From NCBI RefSeq assembly GCF_018449655.1, contig NZ_JAAVUX010000015.1:1-64000 (forward strand): DNA of 64,000 nt, in the 5' to 3' direction. The translations under genes were made by a program, and so were the position numbers. Shown here piece by piece: positions 10,909-19,283 of the stretch (its first letter is position 1; each line of letters begins with the position of its first letter). Under the pieces are notes generated by a model. The model searched no databases. It was not told the origin of the DNA and worked only from the letters and a program-made list of their open reading frames with translations. The DNA is from Pseudomonas sp. dw_358 (GTDB taxonomy: Bacteria > Pseudomonadota > Gammaproteobacteria > Pseudomonadales > Pseudomonadaceae).

Positions 10909-10962
10909 GGATGGCTCTCGGGCAAGGCCTGCGGCCACCTGGTCGACAGGTGGCCGCCGGTG

Positions 10963-11745
10963 TCAGTTGGACGCTTCTTCCAGGTCGTACTTCTTCAGAA
11001 TGGCAGAGTATTCGCCACTTTTCTTGGCCGCGGCGACGGCCTTGAGCAAGGCCTGATAGGTGGCGTCATCGCCTTTCTTCACATAGATACCCAAGGTTTG
11101 CGGATACACCAGCTTCTGCGAGGTCACCACCACGCGCCCATTGGTTTTCTGCGCGATCATGTGCGCAGCTCCGGAAATTTCCACCTGAGCCTGAATGTTT
11201 TTCGACAGCAACGCCTGAGTGACTTCCGGCGCCGACGGGTACTCGCTGATGGTGATGGCACCTTTGTTGTTCGGCACGCAGTAGTCAGCCGAAAGTTTGT
11301 TGAACGCCGCCACCCAGGTGGTGCCCTGCTCAAGACCGACTTTCAGCCCGCACAGGTCTTCCGGTACAGCCGGCTTGAGGTCGCTGTCCTTTGGCACCAT
11401 GATCGCCGCGCCGGTCTTGGCGTAGGGAATGGTCTGCGCCTGCGCCTGACGTTCGGGGGTGATGTACATGCCGGAAATGATCGCGTCGTAATGGCCGGCG
11501 TTGAGGCCCAGGATCAGGTTGGGGAACTTGGTGTCGACGAACTCGGCGGTGGTGCCCATTTCCTTGGCCAGTGCGTGGGACAGCTCGGGGTCCGAGCCGA
11601 CCACTTTCTTGTCGGCGTCATAGGACTCGAACGGTGGATAGGTGATTTCCATCCCGACCTTCAAGGGTTTTTCGGCGGCAAAGCTGGTACTGGCGCACAA
11701 CACGGCGGTGGCGAGCAGGGTCAGGCTGGCGGTCTTTTTGGACAT
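10963..11745 (-). CDS. Periplasmic amino-acid-type binding protein of ABC transporter
   Basis: This is a 260-residue family 3 solute-binding protein that would deliver its ligand to the fused transporter encoded just downstream. A classical signal peptide ends at about STSFA|AEK, and the mature protein begins with the typical KVGMEITYPPFE strand followed by a GSDPEL segment. The ATG at 11745 places the signal peptide at the very N-terminus; a longer in-frame start would bury it. The presence of an oxygenase and a sugar-isomerase-like protein in the same operon suggests the ligand is an unusual amino-acid-like compound that is oxidised after uptake, but this is inference. Confidence 0.9.
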   Translation of the reverse strand: MSKKTASLTLLATAVLCASTSFAAEKPLKVGMEITYPPFESYDADKKVVGSDPELSHALAKEMGTTAEFVDTKFPNLILGLNAGHYDAIISGMYITPERQAQAQTIPYAKTGAAIMVPKDSDLKPAVPEDLCGLKVGLEQGTTWVAAFNKLSADYCVPNNKGAITISEYPSAPEVTQALLSKNIQAQVEISGAAHMIAQKTNGRVVVTSQKLVYPQTLGIYVKKGDDATYQALLKAVAAAKKSGEYSAILKKYDLEEASN

Positions 11746-11804
11746 GTACGAGTGCTCCGGGGGCGTGATGGGGGTGCGACACACTGATTTCATCAAGGCA
11801 ACGA

Positions 11805-12839
11805 TCAGGAAGGCTGCGCCTGGTCTTTCAAATGGCCGAAGCTCGACGGCTTGCGCGCCTTGCTCGGCAGTTGGATCTCACCGTTTTCGACCTTGCGACG
11901 CAAGTACTGATAACTCTGCAGCGCCTGGCCGAACATATGCTCGCCAATGGCGATTTCTTCGTACGCCTGACCGGCCGTGGCAAAGCTGGGCAGCGGCTTG
12001 ATCTGGGTGTGGTAGTCGCAGGCGTAGAACAACGGAAACGAATAGCGCTCCTGGCCCACCTTGCGCACCCGGTGAGCGGTGGCCACGAAAGTCCCGGCGG
12101 TCATGACTTCCAGCATGTCGCCGATGTTGACCACGAACGCGTCCGGGAGCGGCGGGGCATCGATCCATTGATGCTGATCGTTCATCACCTCAAGGCCCGG
12201 CTGGTCGGCATGCAGGATGGTGAAGCACTCGTAGTCGGTGTGGGCGCCGATGCCCGGTGCGTCCACCGCGCTGGCATCGAAGGGGTAGTGGATCAAACGC
12301 AGCTTGGACGGTGGCCGCGTGACCATGGCGTCGAAGTAGGTTTCCTCCAGACCCAACGCCAGGGCAAAGCCGCCGAAGAGCTTGCGGCCCAAGGCAAACA
12401 CCGCCGCGTAATAGGCTTGCACCGAGGCCTTGAAGCCGGGGACCTCCGGCCAGTGGTTCGGGCCCAGCAAGGGAGTTTTGGCGAGAAACAATGGATCATC
12501 GGCGGGCACTTCGTAGCCGATGTCGAACGCCTCCTTGTGGTCCGGCTTGCCCTTGGAATACACCTCTTCGCCTTCGGGCACGAAGCCCTTGTGGGACTCC
12601 GATGCGCCGATGTAATGCTGCATCTTGGTGTCCAGCGGCTGGGCGAAATAATCCTCGGCCGCCTGACGCAGGTTGGCGATCAGCGCTGGCGCGATGCCGT
12701 GCCCGGTGATGTACAGAAAACCGACATCACTGGCGGCGCGTCCGAGTGCTTCGGCCACCCTCAGGCGGTCTTCCAACTCGCTGCTGAACAGCCCGGTGAT
12801 GTCCACCACCGGGATACTGCTGAAATTGGCTTCGCTCAC
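11805..12839 (-). CDS. 2-oxoglutarate/Fe(II)-dependent oxygenase (isopenicillin N synthase family)
   Basis: The 344-residue protein has the N-terminal DIOX_N-type region ([10 protein letters not shown], then [10 protein letters not shown]) and a C-terminal double-stranded beta-helix. The iron-binding triad is visible as HTD near residues 199-201 and the later histidine in ATAHRV, with the 2-oxoglutarate-binding RYS motif shortly after. The enzyme would hydroxylate or oxidise a small molecule in the cytoplasm. The start is GTG at 12839, supported by a GGAG about 8 bases upstream; an upstream ATG runs into a stop at once. It lies inside the transporter operon, which suggests it acts on the imported compound. 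The substrate is unknown. Confidence 0.88.
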   Translation of the reverse strand: MSEANFSSIPVVDITGLFSSELEDRLRVAEALGRAASDVGFLYITGHGIAPALIANLRQAAEDYFAQPLDTKMQHYIGASESHKGFVPEGEEVYSKGKPDHKEAFDIGYEVPADDPLFLAKTPLLGPNHWPEVPGFKASVQAYYAAVFALGRKLFGGFALALGLEETYFDAMVTRPPSKLRLIHYPFDASAVDAPGIGAHTDYECFTILHADQPGLEVMNDQHQWIDAPPLPDAFVVNIGDMLEVMTAGTFVATAHRVRKVGQERYSFPLFYACDYHTQIKPLPSFATAGQAYEEIAIGEHMFGQALQSYQYLRRKVENGEIQLPSKARKPSSFGHLKDQAQPS

Positions 12840-12852
12840 GGCATGGCTCCTT

Positions 12853-13716
12853 TTATGGGTTTTTTGGGGTCTGGCAGGCCTGATTGAATCGATCGAAATG
12901 CGCGCGTTCGCAGTGGGCCATCCACACGTTCAGTGACCACAGGTCGGCAACCGGGACATCGGTGAACGGCAGGTGATGCAGATAACCGTCGGCGCCGAAC
13001 TCCGGTGTCAACGTGCTGATCTCGACTCCCCGCGCTAGTTGGGAGCGCCACACCGCTTCCCAGTGACGCTGGTGGAACGCCAGTTCGCGAGCATATTCCG
13101 GTGCGCCGGGGTGCGGCACTTGCGGCCCCTGGTCATAACCGACCCGGGCCTGAATGTGGTGCACGCGCTCGATGAAAGCCGACAGGTCGTCCGCCGGGTC
13201 GTCCAGCAGGCGCTCGCAGGTCACGACCCAGTGGCTGATGTCGCTGGTAAAACGCAGGTCCGGCAGCTGGCGGATCAGCTCCAGGGTGACCCAGGGGCTG
13301 AACAGCGAACGGGAACGGTGGGTTTCGAAGGTACAGAATTGACCATGCTTGCGCGCCAGAGCCATGGCCTGGCCGTGGAACTCGACCTGTTCGCTCAAAC
13401 TCCAGCGGTCGTTGCCGGCCAGCAGATTCACGAAGCGCGGCGCCATTTCGCCGGCCAGGCCCAGCTTCATGTCCAGGTCGGCCAGATGCTCGGCGATGCT
13501 GGCGGATTGCTTGGGCAACACGTCATAAGCCGTGAATACGGTAGCGATGTAGCCGACGGTATTGGCCTTGAGGAAGGCGGCGAATTCGTGCCGATCAGAG
13601 GCTACAAGGGGCAGCCGGGCTTCCAGGCCGGTAAAGCCATGTTCGAGCATTTCCTCCAGGGCTTGCGCCTTGCTGGCGGCGTAGCCCCACAGGCTGCGGA
13701 AAATTTCCAGTTTCAT
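12853..13716 (-). CDS. TIM-barrel sugar phosphate isomerase/epimerase-like protein
   Basis: This 287-residue protein resembles the AP endonuclease family 2 / xylose isomerase-like TIM barrel group. It has an early beta strand [11 protein letters not shown], a [10 protein letters not shown] strand, FETHRSR and TSDISHWV segments with metal-ligand-type E, H and D residues, and a late HHIQARVG strand. These enzymes bind divalent metals and isomerise or cleave small carbohydrates and related compounds. It is the first gene of the four-gene minus-strand operon with the oxygenase and the ABC importer, and is separated from the oxygenase by only 13 bases. The ATG at 13716 follows a TTG at 13717-13719, which I do not take as the start. 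Confidence 0.8.
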   Translation of the reverse strand: MKLEIFRSLWGYAASKAQALEEMLEHGFTGLEARLPLVASDRHEFAAFLKANTVGYIATVFTAYDVLPKQSASIAEHLADLDMKLGLAGEMAPRFVNLLAGNDRWSLSEQVEFHGQAMALARKHGQFCTFETHRSRSLFSPWVTLELIRQLPDLRFTSDISHWVVTCERLLDDPADDLSAFIERVHHIQARVGYDQGPQVPHPGAPEYARELAFHQRHWEAVWRSQLARGVEISTLTPEFGADGYLHHLPFTDVPVADLWSLNVWMAHCERAHFDRFNQACQTPKNP

Positions 13717-13889
13717 CAAATGCCCCTCAGCACGGTCTTGTGACTTTGTAGTGGGCAGTTGCGAAAGGATCGGGCCGGATGGGGCCTCTCTGGGCCCCTG
13801 GCGCCGATGTTAGGCAGGGAGGGGAAAGGGAAAGAATAGGAAACTGCAAATCGATAGTTCAGGAATTTCTGAAGTAACCAGACGGTCTG

Positions 13890-14843
13890 TCAGTCGACAA
13901 ACCTGAGACTTTGCGTCTCGCCCATTAAATACGGGCGGTTCAGCTCGGTCACCTGGCGGATGTAATCCCACAACAGGGTAATCCGCTTGAGCTTTCTCAA
14001 GTCCTCCCGGCAGTACATCCAGAATTGCCGAGTGATATCCACTTCCCTCGGCAACACCGCCACCAACCGCGCATCCTGCGCCGCCAGAAAGCACGGCAAT
14101 ATCGCCAGCCCCCGTCCTTGCAACGCCGCCACGTACTGCGCCACCACGCTGGTGCTGCGCAAATGGGCGTTGGCATTGGGCAACAGGTGGTTGAGGTAGA
14201 GCAGTTCCGAGCTGAAGGCCAAGTCGTCGACGTAGCTGATGAAAGGGTGTTCGCTCAGGTGTACCAGGCGCTCGATCGGCCCATGACGCTGCAGATAATC
14301 CTGAGTGGCGAACAGCTGCAGGCGGTAGTCGCACAATTTGCAGCACACATAGGCACCGTGCTCCGGGCGTTCCAGGGCGATGACGATGTCGGCTTCGCGT
14401 TTGGACAGGCTGATGAAATGAGGCAACGGCAGAATATCGACACTGATCGCCGGGTACTGATCAACGAAATGGCTGAGCTGCGGGGTGATGAAAAAACTGC
14501 CGAAGCCTTCTGTACAGCCCATGCGCACGTGCCCGGACAGCGCCATGCTGGCGCCTGACACCTGCTCGCAGGCCATGTGCAGGGTGCTTTCGACGGTTTC
14601 GGCGTAGCTCAGCAGGCGCTGGCCGTCGGCGGTGAGGATGAAGCCGCTGTGGCGGGATTTTTCGAAGAGCAAGGTGCCCAGCGCGGTTTCCAGGCCGGTG
14701 ATGCGCCGCGACACGGTGGTGTAGTCCACCCCCAGGCGCTTGGCGGCGGCGCTGGCCTTGCGCACGCGGGCCACTTCGAGAAAGAACTTCAGGTCGTCCC
14801 AGTTCAGGGTCGCGAGCCGTGGTGAGGTCGGGTTTTTTTGCAT
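13890..14843 (-). CDS. LysR family transcriptional regulator
   Basis: The 317-residue protein has a winged helix-turn-helix at residues about 13-75 (WDDLKFFLEVAR, then KRLGVDYTTVSRRI) and a C-terminal periplasmic-binding-protein-like effector domain. It is divergent from mmsA, with 93 bases between the two start codons, so it may control valine catabolism and itself. On its own strand it also lies 173 bases upstream of the TIM-barrel/oxygenase/ABC operon, so that operon is a second possible target. The usual regulator beside mmsAB in Pseudomonas is an AraC-type protein (MmsR), so a LysR gene in this place is worth noting. Confidence 0.9.
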   Translation of the reverse strand: MQKNPTSPRLATLNWDDLKFFLEVARVRKASAAAKRLGVDYTTVSRRITGLETALGTLLFEKSRHSGFILTADGQRLLSYAETVESTLHMACEQVSGASMALSGHVRMGCTEGFGSFFITPQLSHFVDQYPAISVDILPLPHFISLSKREADIVIALERPEHGAYVCCKLCDYRLQLFATQDYLQRHGPIERLVHLSEHPFISYVDDLAFSSELLYLNHLLPNANAHLRSTSVVAQYVAALQGRGLAILPCFLAAQDARLVAVLPREVDITRQFWMYCREDLRKLKRITLLWDYIRQVTELNRPYLMGETQSLRFVD

Positions 14844-14936
14844 GATGAACCGGCTTTAATGAGCATTATTATTGGAAGTTTGCACATCTATACTCCTTCA
14901 CCAAGCTCCCTACAAAAACAATATGCGGAGGTTTTG
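14844..14936. promoter_or_regulatory. Divergent promoter region between LysR gene and mmsA
   Basis: This 93-base spacer separates two divergently transcribed genes and is locally AT-rich, with ATTATTATTGGAAG in the middle. It must hold promoters for both directions and probably the LysR operator. A GCGGAGG ribosome site sits just before the mmsA ATG. I could not assign -35 and -10 boxes with confidence. Confidence 0.5.
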
Positions 14937-16460
14937 ATGAACGCTTCACTGCAATCCCACACCCAGGTTCACACCGTCAAACTGCTGATCAATGGCCAAT
15001 GGGTCGAGTCCGAAACCCAGGACTGGCTCGACGTGGTCAACCCGGCCACCCAGGAAGTCCTGGCCAAAGTCCCCTTGGCCACGGCGGCCGAAGTGAACGC
15101 TGCCGTCGCCGCGGCCCAGGCGGCCTTCAAGGGCTGGCGCAACACGCCCATTGGCACGCGCATGCGCATCATGCTCAAGTTGCAGGCGCTGATTCGCGAG
15201 CACTCGCCACGCATTGCCCGGACCTTGAGCGCCGAGCAGGGCAAGACGATTGCCGATGCCGAGGGCGATATCTTTCGCGGGCTGGAAGTAGTGGAGCATG
15301 CCTGCTCCATCGGCAGCCTGCAGATGGGCGAGTTTGCCGAGAACGTGGCCGGGGGCGTGGACACCTACACCCTGCGCCAGCCCATCGGCGTGTGCGCCGG
15401 CATCACCCCATTCAACTTCCCGGCGATGATTCCGCTGTGGATGTTTCCCATGGCCATCGTCTGTGGCAACACCTTCGTCCTCAAACCCTCCGAACAGGAC
15501 CCGCTGTCCACCGTGCAACTGGTGGAGCTGGCGCTGGAAGCGGGCGTTCCGCCGGGTGTGCTGAACGTGGTGCAGGGTGGCAAGGCGGTGGTGGATGCGC
15601 TGTGCACTCACCAGGACATCAAGGCAGTGTCCTTCGTCGGCTCCACGGCGGTGGGCACCCATGTGTACGACCTCGCTGGCCAGCATGGCAAGCGCGTGCA
15701 GGCGATGATGGGGGCGAAGAACCACGCTGTGGTGCTGCCTGATGCCAACCGGCAGCAGACCCTCAATGCCTTGGTGGGGGCCGCCTTTGGCGCTGCCGGG
15801 CAGCGCTGCATGGCCACCTCGGTGGCGGTGCTGGTAGGGGCTGCGCAGCAGTGGCTGCCGGAGCTCAAGGCGCTGGCACAGAAACTCAAGGTCAATGCCG
15901 GCAGCGAGCCGGGCACCGATGTCGGCCCAGTCATCTCCAAACGGGCGCGGCAACGGGTGTTGAGCCTGATTGCCAGCGGCGTGGAGGAAGGTGCGACCCT
16001 GGAGCTGGACGGGCGCGAGATCACGGTGCCGGGTTTTGAATCGGGTAACTTTGTCGGGCCGACGCTGTTCTCCGGTGTGACCACCGATATGCAGATCTAC
16101 ACCCAGGAAATCTTCGGCCCGGTGCTGGTGGTGCTGGCGGTGGACACCCTTGATGAAGCGATCGCCCTGGTCAACCGCAACCCCTTCGGCAACGGCGTCG
16201 GGCTCTTCACCCAGAGCGGGGCGGCAGCGCGCAAGTTCCAGAGCGAAATCGACATCGGTCAGGTCGGCATCAATATTCCGATTCCGGTGCCCGTGCCGTA
16301 TTTCAGTTTCACCGGTTCCCGTGGCTCCAAGCTCGGCGACCTGGGACCCTACGGCAAGCAGGTGGTGCAGTTCTATACCCAGACCAAGACGGTCACTGCG
16401 CGCTGGTTTGACGACGACAGCATCAACGACGGCGTCAACACTACCATCAGCCTGAAGTAG
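14937..16460 (+). CDS. mmsA: Methylmalonate-semialdehyde dehydrogenase (acylating)
   Basis: MmsA oxidises methylmalonate semialdehyde to propionyl-CoA at the end of valine degradation and uses NAD and CoA. The 507-residue protein is the family length and shows the N-terminal INGQWVES strand, the ITPFNFPAMIPLWMFP segment typical of this subgroup, and the catalytic cysteine C291 in GQRCMATS. I start at the ATG at 14937 because GGAGG lies 5 bases upstream; a longer frame from 14838 would begin within the divergent promoter. The next gene, mmsB, makes the semialdehyde substrate and follows after about 10 bases, so the two form an operon. Confidence 0.95.
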   Translation: MNASLQSHTQVHTVKLLINGQWVESETQDWLDVVNPATQEVLAKVPLATAAEVNAAVAAAQAAFKGWRNTPIGTRMRIMLKLQALIREHSPRIARTLSAEQGKTIADAEGDIFRGLEVVEHACSIGSLQMGEFAENVAGGVDTYTLRQPIGVCAGITPFNFPAMIPLWMFPMAIVCGNTFVLKPSEQDPLSTVQLVELALEAGVPPGVLNVVQGGKAVVDALCTHQDIKAVSFVGSTAVGTHVYDLAGQHGKRVQAMMGAKNHAVVLPDANRQQTLNALVGAAFGAAGQRCMATSVAVLVGAAQQWLPELKALAQKLKVNAGSEPGTDVGPVISKRARQRVLSLIASGVEEGATLELDGREITVPGFESGNFVGPTLFSGVTTDMQIYTQEIFGPVLVVLAVDTLDEAIALVNRNPFGNGVGLFTQSGAAARKFQSEIDIGQVGINIPIPVPVPYFSFTGSRGSKLGDLGPYGKQVVQFYTQTKTVTARWFDDDSINDGVNTTISLK

Positions 16461-16470
16461 GAGAACGATC

Positions 16471-17355
16471 ATGCACATTGCATTCATCGGCCTGGGCAAC
16501 ATGGGCGCCCCGATGGCGCGCAACCTGATCAAGGCGGGCCATACCCTGCATCTGTTCGACCTCAATCAACAAGTGCTTGGCGAGCTGGCGGAACTGGGCG
16601 GCCAGGTCAGCGACTCGCCACGGGACGCCGCTCGCGTGGCGGAACTGGTGATCACCATGCTCCCGGCGGCCGCCCATGTGCGCAGCGTCTACCTGAACGA
16701 GGACGGCGTGCTGGCCGGCATCCGTCCCGGCACCCCGACCGTGGATTGCAGCACCATCGACCCGCAGACCGTACGGGACATCTGCGCCGCCGCCGCCAGG
16801 CAAGGCGTGAGCCTGGGCGACGCGCCGGTGTCCGGTGGCACCGGCGGCGCTCAGGCAGGAACACTGACCTTCATGGTCGGCGCGAGCCCAGAATTATTTG
16901 CGACCCTGCAACCGGTATTGGCGCAGATGGGCCGCAACATCGTCCATTGCGGCGGCGTCGGTACTGGGCAGATCGCCAAGATCTGCAACAACATGCTGCT
17001 GGGAATTTCCATGATCGGTGTCTCGGAGGCCATGGCGCTGGGGGATGCCCTGGGCATTGACACCCAGGTGCTCGCCGGAATTCTCAACAGCTCCACCGGA
17101 CGATGCTGGAGTTCGGACACCTACAACCCCTGGCCGGGGATTATCGACACGGCACCCGCGTCGCGGGGCTATACCGGCGGTTTCGGTGCCGAGTTGATGC
17201 TCAAGGACCTTGGCCTGGCCACCGAGGCCGCGCGTCAGGTCCACCAGCCGGTGGTGCTGGGGGCGGTGGCGCAGCAGTTGTATCAGGCGATGAGCCTGCG
17301 CGGGGAGGGCGGGCTGGACTTTTCGGCGATCATCAAGGGGTATCGCAAAGCGTAG
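16471..17355 (+). CDS. mmsB: 3-hydroxyisobutyrate dehydrogenase
   Basis: MmsB oxidises 3-hydroxyisobutyrate to methylmalonate semialdehyde with NAD, the step before MmsA. The 294-residue protein begins with the Rossmann motif GLGNMG (residues 7-12). It contains the substrate-binding signature region DAPVSGGTGGA and the catalytic lysine K170 in GQIAKICNN. A clear ribosome site (AGTAGGAG) precedes the ATG. The full set of family motifs and the mmsA neighbour make this call secure. Confidence 0.95.
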   Translation: MHIAFIGLGNMGAPMARNLIKAGHTLHLFDLNQQVLGELAELGGQVSDSPRDAARVAELVITMLPAAAHVRSVYLNEDGVLAGIRPGTPTVDCSTIDPQTVRDICAAAARQGVSLGDAPVSGGTGGAQAGTLTFMVGASPELFATLQPVLAQMGRNIVHCGGVGTGQIAKICNNMLLGISMIGVSEAMALGDALGIDTQVLAGILNSSTGRCWSSDTYNPWPGIIDTAPASRGYTGGFGAELMLKDLGLATEAARQVHQPVVLGAVAQQLYQAMSLRGEGGLDFSAIIKGYRKA

Positions 17356-17679
17356 TGGCTGTGCGATTGAGCCTAGGCCCGAGGCTGACCCCGCCCCCTG
17401 CGGGAGCAGCCCTTGGGCCCGATGCAGGTGACCCGGTCGGGCGGGATCGACCGATGATGCCATCGCAGGCGAGCCTTGCTCCCACCGGGTGCAGTGGCAG
17501 CCGAAGCTATTCCAGCCAGCCTTAGAATCCCGCGGCTTCAGGTGAAGTCATCCTCTCAATCAAATGCATTAATTGGCTTCCATTCGTTCCCTATAGGCAA
17601 AGGTCATTTGCCCCACCCTGCCTTACTCTTACCTTGATCCCCCGGTAACCTGCCTCCATTCATTAACGAGGCACGCCCC
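17356..17679. other. Intergenic stretch between mmsB and mdaB
   Basis: About 324 bases without a believable gene. The first part holds a REP-like repeat (annotated separately). The rest is more AT-rich, with a run around ATTCGTTCCCTATAGG that may contain the mdaB promoter. No RNA gene is recognised here. Confidence 0.5.
17399..17485. repeat. Diverged REP-like palindromic repeat
   Basis: GGGAGCA at 17402-17408 is matched by its reverse complement TGCTCCC at 17477-17483. Between them are the tracts CAGCCCTTGGGC and GATGCCATCGCAGGCGAGCC, which resemble the extragenic palindromes common in Pseudomonas genomes (GGGAGC...GCCCGC type). The copy is degenerate. It sits in a spacer downstream of mmsB, as such repeats usually do. 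Confidence 0.55.
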
Positions 17680-18270
17680 ATGAAAAAGATTCTGCTCCTC
17701 AACGGCGGCAAGCAATTTGCCCATTCCGAAGGCCGCTATAACACCACCCTGCACGACGCTGCCGTGTCGGCCCTGGACCACGCCGGTTTCGACGTGCAGA
17801 CCACTTTCATCGACGGTGGCTACGACATCAGCGAAGAAGTGCAGAAATATCTCTGGGCCGACGTCATCATTTACCAGATGCCCGGCTGGTGGATGGGTGC
17901 GCCCTGGACGGTGAAAAAATACATCGACGAAGTCTTCACCGAAGGCCACGGCAGCCTTTATGCCAATGACGGTCGCACTCGCTCCGATGCCTCGCAGAAG
18001 TACGGCAGCGGCGGTCTGATCAAGGGCAAGCAGTACATGATTGCCGCCACCTGGAACGCGCCGCAGCAGGCGTTCGATGACCCCACCGACTTCTTCGAAG
18101 GCAAGGGTGTGGACGCGGTCTACTTTGCGTTCCACAAGGCCAACGAGTTCCTGGGCATGACCGCGCTGCCGACCTTTCTCAGCGTCGACGTGATGAAGCG
18201 TCCGAACATCGAAGGCGACGTGGCCCGCTACCAGGCACACCTGCTCAAGGTTCTGGGCACTGGCATCTGA
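17680..18270 (+). CDS. mdaB: Modulator of drug activity B, NAD(P)H-quinone reductase
   Basis: MdaB is a flavodoxin-fold FAD enzyme that reduces quinones by two electrons and so protects against oxidative stress. The 196-residue protein starts MKKILLLNGGKQF and has the WADVIIYQMPGWWMG loop, the WTVKKYIDEVF helix and the late MKRPNIEGD segment I associate with this family. The length fits. A LysR gene follows 45 bases downstream on the same strand and probably regulates it. Confidence 0.9.
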   Translation: MKKILLLNGGKQFAHSEGRYNTTLHDAAVSALDHAGFDVQTTFIDGGYDISEEVQKYLWADVIIYQMPGWWMGAPWTVKKYIDEVFTEGHGSLYANDGRTRSDASQKYGSGGLIKGKQYMIAATWNAPQQAFDDPTDFFEGKGVDAVYFAFHKANEFLGMTALPTFLSVDVMKRPNIEGDVARYQAHLLKVLGTGI

Positions 18271-18315
18271 ACCCATTGTGCGGTTACATCGCGGTTCTGC
18301 TGAAGGAGCACTGCG

Positions 18316-19212
18316 GTGAAGGCCCGATCCGATGAGTTACAACTGTTTGTCGCGGTGATCGAGTGCGGCTCGATCTCGGCGGCGGCCGAACAATTGGGGC
18401 AAACGCCTTCGGCGGTCAGCCGCAGCCTGTCGCGCCTCGAAGCCAAGCTCGACACCACGCTGATCAACCGCACCACCCGGCGCATGGACCTGACGGAAGA
18501 GGGCCGTTACTTCTTCGAGCAGGCGCGGCTCATTCTCGGTCAGATGGACGCCGTCGAAGAGCGCCTGGCGGCCCGTCATCAGCGGCCCTCCGGGCGTTTG
18601 CGGATCAATGCGGCCTCACCCTTCATGCTGCACGCCATCGTGCCCTGGGTGGGCGAGTTTCGCGCGCTCTACCCGGACATCCAGCTTGAGCTCAACAGCA
18701 ACGACCTGATCATCGACCTGCTGGAGCAAAGCACCGACATCGCCATCCGCATTGGCGCACTGGCCGACTCCAGCCTGCATGCCCGCTCATTGGGCTGCAG
18801 CCCGCTGAACATCCTCGCCAGCCCCGAGTATCTGGCCTGCCGTGGCACGCCGCAGCGGGTGCAGGACCTGGCCGATCACACGCTACTGGGTTTCACTCAT
18901 ACCGAGACTCTCAACCACTGGCCCCTGCGCCACGAGGAGGGGGACCGCTGGCTGATTCGACCTCATCTGTCCGCTTCCAGCGGCGAGACCTTGCGCCACC
19001 TGGCGCTGGCCGGCGAGGGGGTGGTGTGCCTGTCACATTTCATGACCTTCGCTGACATCGAACAGGGGCGCCTGGTGGTTTTGCTCGCCGACGCCAACAG
19101 CGGCTATCGTCAGCCGATCAACGCGGTCTACTACCGTAACTCGCAATTGGCCCTGCGGATTCAGTGCTTTCTCGACTTCATTCAGGCCAAGCTGGCGCAA
19201 TACGCGTGTTGA
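18316..19212 (+). CDS. LysR family transcriptional regulator (next to mdaB)
   Basis: This 298-residue LysR protein has an N-terminal winged helix-turn-helix (LFVAVIECGSISAAAEQLG, then SAVSRSLSRLE) and a family effector domain. The start is GTG at 18316 with GAAGGAG upstream. It is downstream of and co-directional with mdaB, an arrangement consistent with control of the quinone reductase in response to electrophiles or quinones. The target is inferred from position only. Confidence 0.9.
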   Translation: MKARSDELQLFVAVIECGSISAAAEQLGQTPSAVSRSLSRLEAKLDTTLINRTTRRMDLTEEGRYFFEQARLILGQMDAVEERLAARHQRPSGRLRINAASPFMLHAIVPWVGEFRALYPDIQLELNSNDLIIDLLEQSTDIAIRIGALADSSLHARSLGCSPLNILASPEYLACRGTPQRVQDLADHTLLGFTHTETLNHWPLRHEEGDRWLIRPHLSASSGETLRHLALAGEGVVCLSHFMTFADIEQGRLVVLLADANSGYRQPINAVYYRNSQLALRIQCFLDFIQAKLAQYAC

Positions 19213-19283
19213 GTATTTGATAACTGCGATCACATGAGCCTTAATGACATCATTCGTACCAATTCCGTCGCTAAGGACACTTC

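Noticed and set aside
14946-16565. 539-codon minus-strand open frame over mmsA
   Set aside because: A histidine/arginine-rich antisense shadow of mmsA, whose active-site motifs are intact on the plus strand.
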